Shown one piece after another: positions 12,053 through 25,693 of a DNA stretch of 64,000 nucleotides. The notes under the pieces are model-generated. The model saw only the letters and a program-made list of their open reading frames with translations. It did no database searches and had not been told where the DNA came from. Source of the stretch: Wuchereria bancrofti (lineage: Eukaryota; Nematoda; Chromadorea; Rhabditida; Onchocercidae); assembly GCA_005281725.1 (NCBI GenBank), contig SSBO01000013.1, positions 852,560 through 916,559 on the forward strand. The letters are read 5' to 3'. The number at the start of each line of letters is the position of its first letter. The first letter of the stretch is position 1. A program made the translations under genes and the position numbers.

Positions 12053-15000
12053 TTAATTTAATGATGCTTTCAATTTCATTCGTTTCTGGCACAGTGTAAA
12101 AAGAAGATCACGGGCAGCCACTGGAACACAGCCGTAACTGATGCCATCAAAACGAAACCTTAAATTATACGCAAATTCAATTTCGAACCCCTCTTCATTT
12201 CTTGAAATAGATATGAACAAGCAGTGAATAATGCTCATAAGATATCCTGCGAAAAAACAACTGTTTGCCTGAATATGACTGTGCAAAATATTAAATGAAC
12301 GACGCAAAAAAATTTTCAAACTGATAAAATGATAACCTCTCCTCATGACCATCTTCTTTAAAAACAAAAACTTCCGGATCGTTAGAGGATATTCGCAGTT
12401 CAAGAGCAATTTTTGAGTCATTTAAAATGATACGTGTTGGAACTTGTATGCCCTAAACAAAGACAAAAATTAAGCATTATATATTCATCTTATTAGAAAA
12501 CTCACTTCCCATACAAATCGCCCTGATCAATCCTGTGGTATACTCAATATTGTGTTTATAAAACTAATTGGCACTGCAATAAACTTACATTTTTATTAAA
12601 TTGACCGCGCAAGATGTACTCTCCTTCAGCAAGCATTTGGGGTCGATGGCGAGGCTAAATGTAAAACAGGTAGATTTGAAAGCATCAAACAATAACTTCA
12701 AAAAAAAAGTTGAATATTGATAGGTATGGAAGAACGAACCAACTGCAAATTTTCGGGTGATGAACTACTAGTTTCTCTAGTTTTCTGAACAATTTTGACA
12801 GCATTAGTTGAAGTCTAAACAAGCTGCAGAAATTAAACGGCACAAATGCAAACCTTTTTCTCAATTTTTAAGAAAAATTTGAATCTTTTAACACTGCAAA
12901 AGAATCAGAAAAGAAAAATCGGCACCGTCTCTAACCTTAAAACGGTAGAATCAGAAAAGTGACATTGCCATTATACTTTGTGACTATCTATATATTACGA
13001 AATATCTCGAAATATCATGCGCTTGAAACAAAGTATAAATTTCTTTCCATAAGATGCACGAAATGAAAGAAATTTAAAAATAAAATAATTCAAAAAGAAA
13101 TTGTACTAAAAGCAAATTTGCACTAGATACCGATAGAACGTTGCGGGTGCGAAGCGGTGCACGACACTGCTGCATTGGTATGCAATCCGTTGATTGACAC
13201 TTTTTGGTTGGTAATCGCTGAGTGGGAGCGCTGAATCTCTCGGAAATCACATGAATCACTTGCTTTTCCGTCAAATTTTTTTCTTTCGATGTTTCCGTCA
13301 TTTCGTTCATAATAAATTGACTGAAATGATTTATTCATTAATTTCACTCAAAGAGCAACAGTGACAAAAAATAGGCAAACCTGTTATTAGAGAAGTGAAA
13401 TGGAAAAGATTTCATGGTTTTCAATGGAGCGTTCTCCAAGAATGTCTCCAACAAAAGTGCATCGGTATGTGCACATTTGAACATACACCTTTCTTCTGCA
13501 AATCAAAAGATAAACTTTATATGATGTGTAAATTAAATTTTATTAGCTGAAGATTCTTTTGATAGATGATACACGAGCTGCTACATAGAAAACGTGGAAG
13601 ATATACAGTATAAGCTTGTAATTCAGACTTTATCATTTTTCACTGCAGATTTTAAAAAAAAATGCAGACATGTCACAGTGTTAAAGGAAAACTGAGAAAA
13701 GGACAAAATTTCGGGCACCAGAAATGATCACAACAGGTTTGTGATAGCTATGTCCAAAACAGATTAACATTAATAACAACCAAGAACCTTACAATTCTAA
13801 AGATTTAAATAAATGAACGGAAAAAATTGCTCCATTTAGTAAAAAAAATCTCACCATTTGATAAAGATGCGGGAGTCTTATTATTCTTTGTAACAAGAAT
13901 CGAGTTTGCACTTTTTTTCAGTATAGCCAACCGTCCTGCAAAAAAGAAATGCTTATATCGATATTCCATTTTAAATTCACTAGGAAGGTCTTGATGAACA
14001 AAAAGAAAAAAACCCCTTCATCTGTCAAATCCCAAAGTGTACAATTTATACTTGATGTGCTCCCCACATTAGTAATTCTTTCCCACAACAAATAGATCAT
14101 CGAATAGCAATATATAAGTTATACAAAATCTGATATTTTCTTTCCGAATAAATGCGTAAAACTTCAAGTGTTCTACTTAAACAATTGTTAGAAGTAACCT
14201 AAAAGTCGAAAAAACAATAGTGCATTTTTATATGGATTACATGACTATTTTGACCGTTATGTCAGAAAAGTGCAGATCTAGCAATGTCAAAATTTCATCA
14301 CTTATTCCGATATGAAAGTATGACCATATATATTATAATGGTTATTATCAAAATATTGAGATCAATTTTGCAATTTCATATCTTTATCTACTTATGCAAT
14401 TAAAGACATTATTATCCTAAATGAAGAAATGTGTTTCGAAGTATGTACCATCTTGAAATTTGATTCGAAAATCGCCATTTTCCATTAGCCGAGCAGTGCT
14501 ATCACATGACGGTTTGAAGATAATCTTGACAACACGTGCTCCTAGCGTACTGATCTCATCAAGAATCCTTCTATACAACGCCAAAGCAATCTCATCCACC
14601 TTATCGACTTTGTACTGCAGCTGTTTTAAACTGCAAATGAAAACTAAGAAATCGAATAGGGCGATTTACATTTGTACTCTGCATATGTGTATCACAGTAT
14701 GTTCAGAAAATCAGACAATTTTAATAGGCTAGGTAGACAAATTTTCATTATACCTGTGATAATTACGATGAATTTTAGAATCAGTCGGATGAGGAAGTAT
14801 TTCCTTATTTGTAGAAGAAGCACATTTATCTGGTTGATGAAAAACCGAAAAATTTTGTGCTCCATTCGTTGTTCGTTTTACTGTGGCGATCCATTTTACC
14901 AGTATCTCATCATTTATAGAGCCGTTTCGATTGACTGAACGGCTTCGATCCCGAATGGTCGCTTCGTAAACGACTGTCCCATTTTTTTGAAGTGTAAACT

Positions 15001-18000
15001 GCAATAATTTTAAAATAAGACCAACTGAATAACTTAATGATTGAAATGTCGAAATTGAAATCGTATTGGAACGAAAATTATTCAGATTTTAGTGAGGTAT
15101 TTTGGATATTACGCAAATGTAGTCGCAAGTTAATCAAGCTATATCAGTTGTGCCTATAACTCCGAATAACTGTGTAAATCACCATTTTCCATTCTATGAA
15201 TGCTATTCGATAGAGCACAATGTTTCTATCGCTTGTGAGATAATATTTTCTAACGATTATTTAAAAACCCATTAATCATTCATAGGACACAAATGCAAAG
15301 CTAACAGTAGTAAAAAATAGTAAGCATATCATCTATAACAAAGGGAACATTATATCTTACTAATGAAAAAAACTCAACACATACAAATAAATCATAAACA
15401 ATATGTAAGACAACAAAGATAGAGATGCTCATTTCTAGATGTGCTAAAAGATATCACTAAAAAGGATAAAAAGTAAAAGATATTAAAATAATACTAAAAG
15501 GAATTAGATTTAATTTACCCTTCCAGCTTTTCGTACAGTCTCAGAAGGAGTCAAACGTGACACATCAATTGGCCATATAAGTGCAGCAGTTGTTTTACTT
15601 GAGTTGTCGCCAGAGTTTCCCTCCATCTGCTTCAGATTGGCACCAACTGGTGCAATAAGCGCAGGTCTTCGTTCTGCGCGTGATGACTGTCGCATACCAT
15701 TGGACTCGTATACGTCAATCTCTCTGCAACTGATTTAAAAAAAAGTCATATAAATTTTTTTACAGAAGCATTCTTTCATAGAAGCGTGGGATCTTTTGAA
15801 AGCAACAAATAAACTAAGCATATAAGAAAAAGTTCGAAGACTAAAAAAGGACAAACTATGAATAACAAATCAACATTCGTAGTATTTCACGGGACTGTAA
15901 TTTTCATCTCTTACCTTCCATACTTCTTTTCCGATGACTGTCGCTTACCACAGTGTGCACATTGATTCTCCAAATAGGTACTATGTCGACAATTTGTTAT
16001 GCCAACTGATTCGCTACGATGGTAATCCAAAGATGGTCGTCGACGATACTTAAGTTTCTTTAGATTAAATTATGTTAATCATGGTGTACAGAGAATGGAA
16101 ATGAATCTATATCCTATCTAAAACGTAGAATGAATTAATAAAGAAACAAAACTTTACAGTGGTAAAAAACAATGAAAAATGATACAAAGCAACAAAAAAT
16201 ATAGTCCGTAACATGACATGTTAACAAAAGTAAAAATAACGAACAGGATGACCACTTTCGCCGCTTTCAAATGCAGAATCTTTAGTCATACGCTTATATC
16301 CACTAGCCATTGGTCTCGCTGAATGTGCTCGAACAATTACCGGTGAAATATGCTGAAAATAGTATAAAAAGTCTCGCTATCAGTTGCAATCCAAATATTG
16401 TATGTTGCATTTTTTTGCTGTTAGCTACGCAGAGAAAAAAATCTGTGGTGTCTGAATACATTTAATCAACCGAACATTAATCATTCACCACAAAGAATAG
16501 GAAAAAATTGCTGTTGAAATCATAAAAGCACAAATACCACCTTACCGCAGTTTGACAATCACGATAAATGACTCTTTCTTTCGATGCTTCTCGAGATCTA
16601 CTTATTGGAAGACTAAGCCCATCAACTTTCCTCATGAAATCACTCATTGATATATCTTAAACGAACTGAACCATACATTTGTTTATTGATGTGGTTATGT
16701 GCATAACGTGAGAATGACTGCGCATAAGCGGAAATGAGATGAACGATCATAATAGTTTGCCTAACTGAACATCTTAGTATTGACTATGTTGCTTAAAAAA
16801 AGGGCTATATCTTTTTTTTTCTTTAAGAAAAAAGCACTAAAAACAAGCTACCTGCGAGAGAAATACGTCTTTCTTCATTTGGATCCATCATACTTTGAAT
16901 GAGAGTAGCACCTTCCAACGAGATTGTTTCCTTGAAAGGATTCACTTCGCAATCTCTCGGCGGATCATACCCAGTTAACATTAGGTATAATATTCCACCC
17001 AAAGAATAAACGTCTGCCTTTTGATTATAGTGCCGATTATACACTTGCCTACAATCTTATATAAAATGGAAAGTTTTTTGCAGGTAACAGATCTAGATTT
17101 CTTAATCAAGATCTAGTAGACCTAATAATAGAAGTTATCAAGTTGTTTTATGCACCCTGGACTTACTCTTAATGCAAATTTCAAAATTGCAAAAAATCTT
17201 TCATCTTTTATTTAAAAAACAACATCGTAATAGCACAAAATAGTTCACAGTCCCATCATTCTTTAACTAGTAAGCTTACTTCCATAAATCTTTTGAAGGT
17301 TATGAAACTAATCCGTAGTTAAGATGTTAAAAAATTGATTCGCTTACGGAGCGATGTATCCGGGAGTTCCAAGCATTGTCCTAGCAATGTCACCTTTTCG
17401 GAGTTTCGTCGCAAGGCCAAAATCAGCAAGTTTCTATAACTCATAGAGTATTAAGTCACTCAAAAATGCAGCAGTTAAAGGTAAGCATAATAAAAAGGTT
17501 TAGATAACTCAGTAGCATAATCTGAACTCCATTAAAACTGCACTCAACCGATATTTTAAAAAGATTTGTAATCGCTCTTACAGACTGAATATGGCAACCA
17601 CCAAATTTTAATCTGCAAAACTTACGACAAATAATTTGTCTTCTCTGATCGATGAAATAAGGACGTTCCCAGCAGAGATATCACGATGTATCATATTACG
17701 TTCATGTATATACTTCACTGCACTTACTAACTGACGAAGAATATATGCCGCTGAGAAATATTGTATTAAAAAACACAGTGTAGATATAACAAGTCGTAAG
17801 GATAATAAATTTTATTTCCAGACCAAAAATTACCACGAAACATAAACGACAGTTGATTAGAATTGGTTCTATGACATGCATTAATACTTCACAAGTTTGC
17901 TTGAAATTTCTATGAATAGACTGCGCTGTATTAATATTTCAAAGTGAATTAGTAGAAAATCTCACCTGAAAAATTAGACAACCTTCCATTTTGTTTAACG

Positions 18001-18592
18001 TAATCTCGCAGTGACCGATGTTTGCAGTACTCCATGATGATATATTGTGCACCATTTTCTTGGAACTGCTCATAAAACTTCACGATATTGTCATGGATAA
18101 GTCTGGATAAAGCTTGTAATTCTAATTCGACTCGAAACGTTGCTGCTTTTGTGATATCAATCTGAAATACTATCTATATAATGAAGAGATAATAACAACA
18201 TTACACATTTTAGATAAAGCTAAAAGATTTTTCTTGCCTTTTTGATTGCGACATTTTTCCCGCTCCATTCTTTCTCTTTGGCAATACATCGACCACGATA
18301 AACGACTCCAAATCCACCACGTCCGATTTCTTCTAGGTCATCGTACTCCTAAAACAAAATGATATATTTTATCTTTTTAGAAATCATTTCTAAAGTTTGA
18401 AAACTAGATGGTAGACAACAGATCCTTTGGTATCTTAAATTAAATTACGTTGTCAGGCATTTATAGAACAAGATCATTAAGTGATGGAGTGATTTAATGA
18501 TCTTAGAACTACAGCTCACTCAAAAAATCGAGAATTGCAGCATTGATAGGAAAATTAGAACTAAAAAAGCATACACGTTGCAGACGATTCAT
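12053..18592 (-). CDS. plk4-like: Polo-like kinase 4 (PLK4/SAK/ZYG-1)-like centriole kinase
   Basis: A Ser/Thr kinase expected to start centriole duplication. My 19-exon model (18575-18592, 18238-18348, 17966-18161, 17626-17750, 17348-17433, 16852-17048, 16546-16655, 16245-16352, 15915-16048, 15519-15723, 14754-14998, 14449-14630, 13855-13935, 13381-13495, 13131-13320, 12740-12814, 12589-12654, 12350-12452, 12053-12246) gives 846 residues in one frame. The kinase domain starts almost at the N terminus, as in PLK4: glycine loop GRGGFG (15-20), VAIK lysine 42, HRD aspartate 132 with Asn137, DFG 154-156, then TPGYIAP. The middle has a Cys pair (CAHCG). The C-terminal half carries polo-box-like segments: RLTPSETVRKAG, which resembles the start of the PLK4 cryptic polo box, then LMENGDFRIKFQDG and a last box with FDGISYGCVPVAARDLL. 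Exon 2 ends in a GC donor (AAG|GCAAG). A CTGCAG acceptor 13 bases before the ATG may be a trans-splice site. The donors of exons 8, 16 (GTTCGT) and 18 (GTCATG) are weak, so those junctions are tentative. Confidence 0.8.
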
Positions 18593-20274
18593 TGTAATGA
18601 CTCAACTGCAGCACATGAGGAAAGGAGAAATATAACCTGATACTCTGAAAAATATTTACGTCATTTACGAACAAGTTTATCTACCTATATTTATTCACAT
18701 TGTCAATTTTACGTTATTGTTATTAAGTGATCGCATAAGATTTATATCCGACGGCAATAAAAATATGGTATATATCTAGGCATTTTAAATTAATAAATAA
18801 GAAACCGTTGAAAAATTAACTTTTTTTTAACATCGTAATTTACCCAAAAAAACAAAAATTGAAATCTTGTCGTCTAATTAAAACTCGACAAGTAAATTTC
18901 TAAAAGTTCAATCATTCTGCAATTTTCGAACTCTTCAGGTTGATTATTACTATTACATTTAGAAAATGTTATTACCTCTGCTTTCACTTCAATTATAATC
19001 TATTTCTCATTCTCAAATAATCATTAAAAAATCCCTTTCATAATTTTCCTGATATCCAACAATCATCTTATTACATCATACATCATATTAATAACCTCAA
19101 ATCAAATCAACTTCGACCCTCCTACCACTAACAAAAATAAAAGATGGAATGGGAAGGCGCCTTCTTCAAACTTTAAAATTTTAATTTAACACCTCTATAT
19201 GCAAATCAACATCTCAAGTTGTAATTATCTGCAGGTGAAATTGAAAATGTGAAAGGTTTCAAAAACGAACGTTACAATTAACACATCCTATGAAATGCTT
19301 AGTCGGAAGTTAATATTCAGTTACTTTTCAGTAATCAATAAGAAATTGTCAAAATTTGACAAAGAATTAACCGGAGTTCTTCATTAATATTATCGATTTA
19401 ACGACAAATTGAAAAAAAGTTAGTGGGAAGAATTTTGCTGAGTGAAAAATTTTCTCCGAGATAATTATGATTTTGTATTTTAAAAAAATCACCGTAAAAA
19501 GATAGTATCGAACAAACCAATATTTGTGATTAGTTTTTTTTTTCTTTTCTTTTTTTTCTTTGAATTTATCAGTTTGAAGGATAGAAATAATGAAATTATC
19601 AAAAATTCCAAACAAAACAAAAGATATAAGCAATAAATTTATATTAGCAAAATGACCTAAAAGTTTCTCATTTATATTACAATCTATATGATAAGAAATA
19701 AATTGGTTCAAATTTTGCAATGGATAAAATTGAATTATTCATTTTTCATTGCTGTACATTTTACTCTTACATTGCTATAAAATTTTAATGAAAATAATTC
19801 TTTTTTTGAAAAAGGAAAATTTTCCCTTTTTTAATAAGAAAGTTTTAATAAAGATTTAAAATTTAATGCAGAAAAAAAGGCATTTTAGCATTGCTGCTTT
19901 TTGCATTTTGCTTTCGTTCTTCTTTTGAATGATAAAACTTTGTCCAAAAAATTGCTTTTTTCTGAATATTAAATGTTTTTTTTCCATTCGTTTTCATTGA
20001 ATGTTAAATATATGTTCTCATAATATAAATGAGAAATTTTGAGTGATAATTTTTTTATTAAATGTTAAAATTTTATTAAAAAAATCTTTAAATTTCAATA
20101 TTTTCCCATCCCGTTGATTAAATTCTGTTGAATATTTATTATTTCTAATGTGTATTTTAAACCTTATATAAAATCTATCACACATTCTCTCTGAAAAGTG
20201 CACAGCAAATATTGTGCAAAAAAAGAGAGGGAAATTTCTTTTGTAAACAAAATCAGAAATTGCACAACCAACCT
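18593..20274. other. Gene-free spacer between the PLK4-like gene and the tRNA
   Basis: AT-rich sequence with homopolymer runs. Short frames at 19.4-19.7 kb and 20.0-20.2 kb are Lys/Phe-rich with no recognisable motif. It presumably includes the promoter of the PLK4-like gene just above 18.6 kb, but I see no specific site. Confidence 0.6.
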
Positions 20275-20358
20275 TGTCCGCCGCAGGATTCGAACCTGCG
20301 CCTACCGAAGTAGATTGCGACCTGAACGCAACGCCTTAGACCGCTCGGCCAGACGGAC
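20275..20358 (-). tRNA. tRNA-Leu (anticodon CAG)
   Basis: On the minus strand the acceptor strands GTCCGTC and GGCGGAC pair fully (one G-T pair), followed by discriminator A. The D-arm (GCCGAGCGGTCTAAGGC), anticodon stem TTGCG/CGCAA with loop TTCAGGT (anticodon CAG, leucine), a long variable arm (TACTTCGGTAG) and the T-arm GCAGG/CCTGC with loop TTCGAAT are all intact. The long variable arm is what is expected of a class II tRNA such as Leu. A and B box promoters are present within the gene, and no intron is seen. It looks functional. Confidence 0.97.
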
Positions 20359-21058
20359 CTAGTCGCACTTCCCCTCCCAATTGTTGGTGTGATTTATAAA
20401 ATTTGTTTTTTAAATTTACGAAAAGATAACAGTCTAATTTACAAAGATTATGTTTTTCAGCTTGAAATATCCAAAATTAAAATTTCCAAATTGAAATATC
20501 AAATTCTTTTCATGAGTTAATGAATTATTTCATTTTATCTTCTGTTAATGACTTTTTTTCTATTAATGTAAATTTTTCAAATGAATGATTAACAGTTTAA
20601 TTTACTAAATCATATTGATATTTACAGAATATAATATTCGAAATTCATATGAATATATTATGCATTTGTAATATACAAATATTTAGGTAAAAATGAATTA
20701 GTGAAAAAAAAAATCACATAATATTTGAAATATAAAATAAGGAGGAAAAATATTGTACAATATATTGTATTACAGTTGTTTGTAATTAATAATGTATTAG
20801 TGAGGATCTTTTTTTTAATTTTATACATGCTTACTTTAATGTTATTAAACATCAATCAATTTCAGTAAATACATAAGTCAATATGCAAAATAGTCATAAA
20901 ATATTATAGTGTTAGAACAATATAGATATATGCAAATATACAATAAGTATTATAAGTACGCAATAAGCACTAGATCTAATAATTCGATCTATATGAAAAT
21001 TTTTCGATTCACATTCAAATTCACTTCAATTCATTCTCAAACTCCTTTCAATCTATCC
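20359..21058. other. Gene-free spacer downstream of the zinc-finger-like gene
   Basis: AT-rich sequence that probably contains the 3' untranslated region of the minus-strand gene ending at 21059. No conserved exon is visible. Confidence 0.6.
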
Positions 21059-24000
21059 TCAAATTCGTTCTATATTGTTATCTTCAGCAAGTGCAGCATA
21101 GAAACACTTTTGAGAGCAGTATCGTCGTTGTCGATGACAACTAAATTGACCAATTTGTTGTTCCAACATACCACAATAAAAGCATAATGAATATCCAAAT
21201 CGTTGTTTATCCTTAATGAAACGATCACCAAAGATTACAATTGATCCTTTTGGACGCCACACATTAATAATATGTCGATCAAAATCAGTCATTACCCATG
21301 TTCGATTTCCTAAAAATAAGTAAGTATTTTTGAAGTTAGAAAAAAAGATTAAAATTTCTTTCTTTTTTTTTTATATTAACAAAAACTAAAAGAAACCAAA
21401 AGTTTTGTAAAAGCTTTATTCTTACAAAATAGTCTCAAGCGCTATTTGACTATTGATGTTTTCAACATTGCCTAAATTATCGGTGCAGTTCATCCATTAA
21501 TGATACATATTACCAATTAATCTAAAGTCCTTGCAATTCAATAATTTATTTTATTAAGTTAAGCAATTTAGTCATCCTATTTAAGCTAATTCAGTAAGAT
21601 TAGCTTAGATAGGCAAAAAAATAAACATTATCCATTTGATTTTTTTGGCGCTTCTAAAATCTCGGTATCCAGTCATTTCTAATCTCGTATTACTATTAGT
21701 AGCCCAGATTTTACCAAATGTATATAAAAATGAGTTAAGCAAGCCTGGCATTAAATTAAATTGTAAATAAAGTTTCTTTCGCCTTCTATCTACTGCTCAT
21801 TTCTTTACTCCTTTTAAAAATGTAATTTCACTAAAATAAAGAATTAATTAAATTTATACCTAAATTTAATTGGGCCATTCATTAAAATTAAAGTGTTTAT
21901 CAAATTAATGTTACAAATTGATCGTATACTGTAAATTCTGATCCGTTTTGTTTAATTAATTTTAACAAAAACACTGTCGGAAATAAAGATTAGGTCAATG
22001 ATTCCTTCCTTTTTTATTTTCCTTTCTTTTAAAATTAATTTTAGCAAAAGAGCTATAAATAAGACTAAGTCAAAGGCTTTTTTTTCTAATTTCATTTCAA
22101 TAAAAGCACTATTAGATGTGATATGTAATGAGAGAAAATGTTACCATCAATATGACACGATCATTCTAGGAAACATCACTGCTAAAAATTATCACAAAAT
22201 AAAATTGTTGTCCTTGATAAAATGAAGGAAAAAGAAAAATCGAAGAATATATTAGGAAGAAAATTGAATTAATATTAAACCCTTTATATTTAATTAATAT
22301 TTCATTAAAATATCTCTAATGTTATAAATAATAACTCTCTAATGTTATAAATAATAATTATATAATACTATAATGAGGCAATATTTGAGTTTATTATTAA
22401 TTTACATCTAACTTCACATTCAGCTTTTATATTTATCCATTCCATTAAAAAAAAAAATCATAACTGGCATACGTTGAAATATGCAACGATTAACTCAAAA
22501 TTTAAAAGTTATATCATTTTTTATTCTAATCTTTTCTTATGATATTACTAATGAAAAATTATTTTCTTAATAATTTATTGATGTGTGATAACTATATAAA
22601 TAAAATTTAACTTTAAAGTATTGGCTACATTTTTCATACATTACAAATGATATTGTAGGAATTGTATAATAAACCTTTGAAAAAATGTTGAAAAAGGACA
22701 ACACGATCATCAGGTTGCCATTCCGGATCCTCTTGAAATCGGATACTTTTACGTTTTTTTATTGAAAATTTCCATCGTTGTTGTAATATCGAAAATATAT
22801 GCATGAATATAGTATGAGCAATAATTTGAGCATTTGCAACACGATATGTTCCTCTATCCGGTTCTCCATATATCCTGAAAAAAAAAATTATTAAATGTAT
22901 AAATGTTCTGAAAATAATTAAAATATTAAGCAAGAAACAAATAAAATAAAATTTCTTTAAATTTAATTAATTCTTGAACATTTGAAGGAAAAAAAACAAA
23001 AATATATTGACCTGACAAAATGATTGTTACTTTTAGGATCAATGAATGGATTATACTTTGATAAGCCATTACTGAGATCGTTAAGAATTGTAATTACATT
23101 CGGATAATTAACAATAAATTCCAGATCAATTAAAAACTAAAAGAAGAAAGAAATGCATATATTAAGGGATTTATGCATGAAGAATTTCGCTTGAAATGAA
23201 AGATATTTTAATTCGAAATAAATGATACATCATTTGAAATTATTGATTTCCTAAAATTATTTTGATAAAGTCTGTTGAATGATCGAATTATTAATTAGGT
23301 CTATCCTGAAAGTTGTATACAGAAGCAATCGATTGCTATTATCATTTTCCTCCTACAAAGAAGAGAGAGACAAGAAGTAAAAAATTGATTTTTTACCCAT
23401 AAATTTTCGCAATTTATAATTGGTATTTTACGTTCAATTTAAAATTTCAGTAAAATAAACTTTTTTTTATAACAAAAATTGCAATCACACGTTTGTTTCC
23501 CTTTCAATTATTCTTCAAAGTAAATTCATTTCACATATTTTATATTTCTGAGCAAAACATAGAATATAATCTACTAGAAATAATCCTTTTATCATTTCTT
23601 GAGAACTTTCTCATTTCAAACACTCTATGATCTTTAATTAATTTCTTATCCAGAATTTATAACTTTTTAATAAGTTTTACTTTCTTGTAACACCTTACGC
23701 AAACAATGCAATAATTGATAATATATATTTTGTTTTTTTAAAAAAAGAAAAATTCTGAAATAACAAAAAAAAAAATAGTAAGAATATCATGAAGAACTGG
23801 TTTATCTTTATTTAGTGAATAATCGTTGTTGATTCATCAACGAAGAGAAATATTTAACAAAGTTGATTACTTTGTAAATAAAATGATCTTTTTCCCCCTC
23901 AATTGAATCTTCTCTGTTTTTTTTTCGTCTTCCTTTTTTTTTTTTTTTGCTTAAAAAAATTCTAACGATAAAATTGAGTGATGAAATGGTAGGAAAAAAA

Positions 24001-25693
24001 ATTCAGAAAAAAATAAATAATCCTTAGTCATCGCTTTAAATGTTTTACTTCTTTTTTCAAATTATGAAAAAAATATTAAATTACTGATGAAAAAATCCTT
24101 AACAGTAATTATTGATGATTTCAATAAGAATCATTTCCATATAACTTAAAATAAAATTCCCACTTGTTTTTTCTTCAATAAATTTTATTTTACTTCATTT
24201 TTATGTATAAAAATTGTTCACATGTTATAATCAATTAATTTGAAACTTTTATTTGCTTATCCCAATTGCATTTATTTTAAATTTGTTTTAATTGCATTGA
24301 TAATTTAATTCATAGTTTAGGCAAATTGAAATTGGTTTAAAAGTTTAAATTGGACAAAAATTCCAGTCGAATTAATGCTTAGATTTATATAAATTATCAG
24401 TTCAGTTTGAATAAAAGATAATTAACTAAATTAACTAAAATAATTTGATAGTATATAATACTGAATACGATGGATGAAAAGTGAATTAGCTAATTTGATC
24501 CCTCCTAAATTTTACCTTTTCAATGATAACCTCTACTTGCTACTTATTGAATAAAATATTGGAACAATTACAAAAAAAAAATCCAGTTGTAAGCTCAATT
24601 AATTTTATTCTTTAAATAAGGATAGATAAATTAACTGATTGGTTGACTGATAATTCATATTACCTATAACAAATTGTATCTTTTTTTTCTCCTTCCTACT
24701 CTTTTTTATATTATTTCGTATTTAATTCTAATAAATTAAACTTTCCTATCTTCCGTTTTTTTTTCTTTTCAAAAGGAGTATTCTCGATTTTTTTTAATTT
24801 CTGATTGTTGTTTAACTTGTTTCAGTTTTATATTTATCAGTGTGTACTTTGTACAGTATCAATTTTATTTGCGCTCTTCCTTTTTCGTTTTTTTTAATTA
24901 CTTCCTATAAACATTATCTTAATTTTTTTTATTTTTCTTTATTTCTTTTTCTTACTTCTTAAAAGAAAAAGAAAACCATTTAGAATTTTTTTAACTGACA
25001 AGTTTTCATAGAACAAAGATTGCTTGAGAAAAAATTTCTTTCTTTTTCAAGAATTTAATTTTTCTCTTTTTCAATTTTACTGAAAAAAGTTATTACACCT
25101 GTTGTATAGCATCCGTTACGTTTGATTCGACAAGATAACGATGAATAATAATAAATGCATCATCAGCAAGAAATAATTTCTCATCATTATCTTCAATATA
25201 ATTTGCAACGTAACCACGTGCAGCGATAATAAGACGTGACCACCAAATTTTTGCTAATTGATTACGCATCTAAAATTTGAGAGAATTAAATATTTCAATA
25301 TGAAATATAATAAAAATAAACCTTTCAATTTTATATTCAAACAAACTTTCATTTCTTATTAGATTAAATTCGCCTATTTTCTTTCCTTAAAAACAATTTG
25401 AATGATAATAATAATTGAGAATTCATTATAAAAAAGAATACTTCTGCTCACCAAAAAAAGCAGTGAACCATTTAGCAAGAAGAATAATTGTTTGATATTA
25501 AATATTGCTTCTAATGAATTAAAGGTAGATATTAAGCAAATTATTTAGATGTTAAATGATTAAAGATAGAACTTTCATTTTATACCTGTTCAAATTCATC
25601 TGGCGAAAATTGTGCAATCGGTAATTTAGGTATTATTAATTGCTTGTTTTTAGGGAATAATTCCAAATCTTCCATTGAAATAGGCAATAGCAT
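21059..25693 (-). CDS. Unrecognised protein with a C-terminal Cys-rich putative zinc finger
   Basis: Five exons (25586-25693, 25099-25269, 23012-23136, 22675-22874, 21059-21309) join in phase into 284 residues; all use GT donors and AG acceptors. The 36-residue N-terminal exon is Leu/Pro-rich. The middle is mostly helical in character (IWWSRLIIAARGYVANYIED) with a strongly charged stretch (KKRKSIRFQEDPEWQPDDR). The last exon carries LCFYCG, about 12 residues later C-x6-C-x3-C (CHRQRRYCSQKC), and a short acidic end, recalling MYND- or HIT-type zinc-binding tails but with too few ligands to assign either. No signal peptide or membrane segment is seen. Introns of about 0.2-2 kb are large compared with the coding exons. 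I do not recognise the family, so function is unknown; a protein-protein interaction or RNA-related role would be a guess. Confidence 0.7.

Noticed and set aside
12053..12350. Alternative end for the PLK4-like protein using donor AG|GTTATC at exon 18
   Set aside because: It would stop after about 16 codons with no domain, whereas the chosen weaker donor restores a polo-box-like ending; kept as a caveat.
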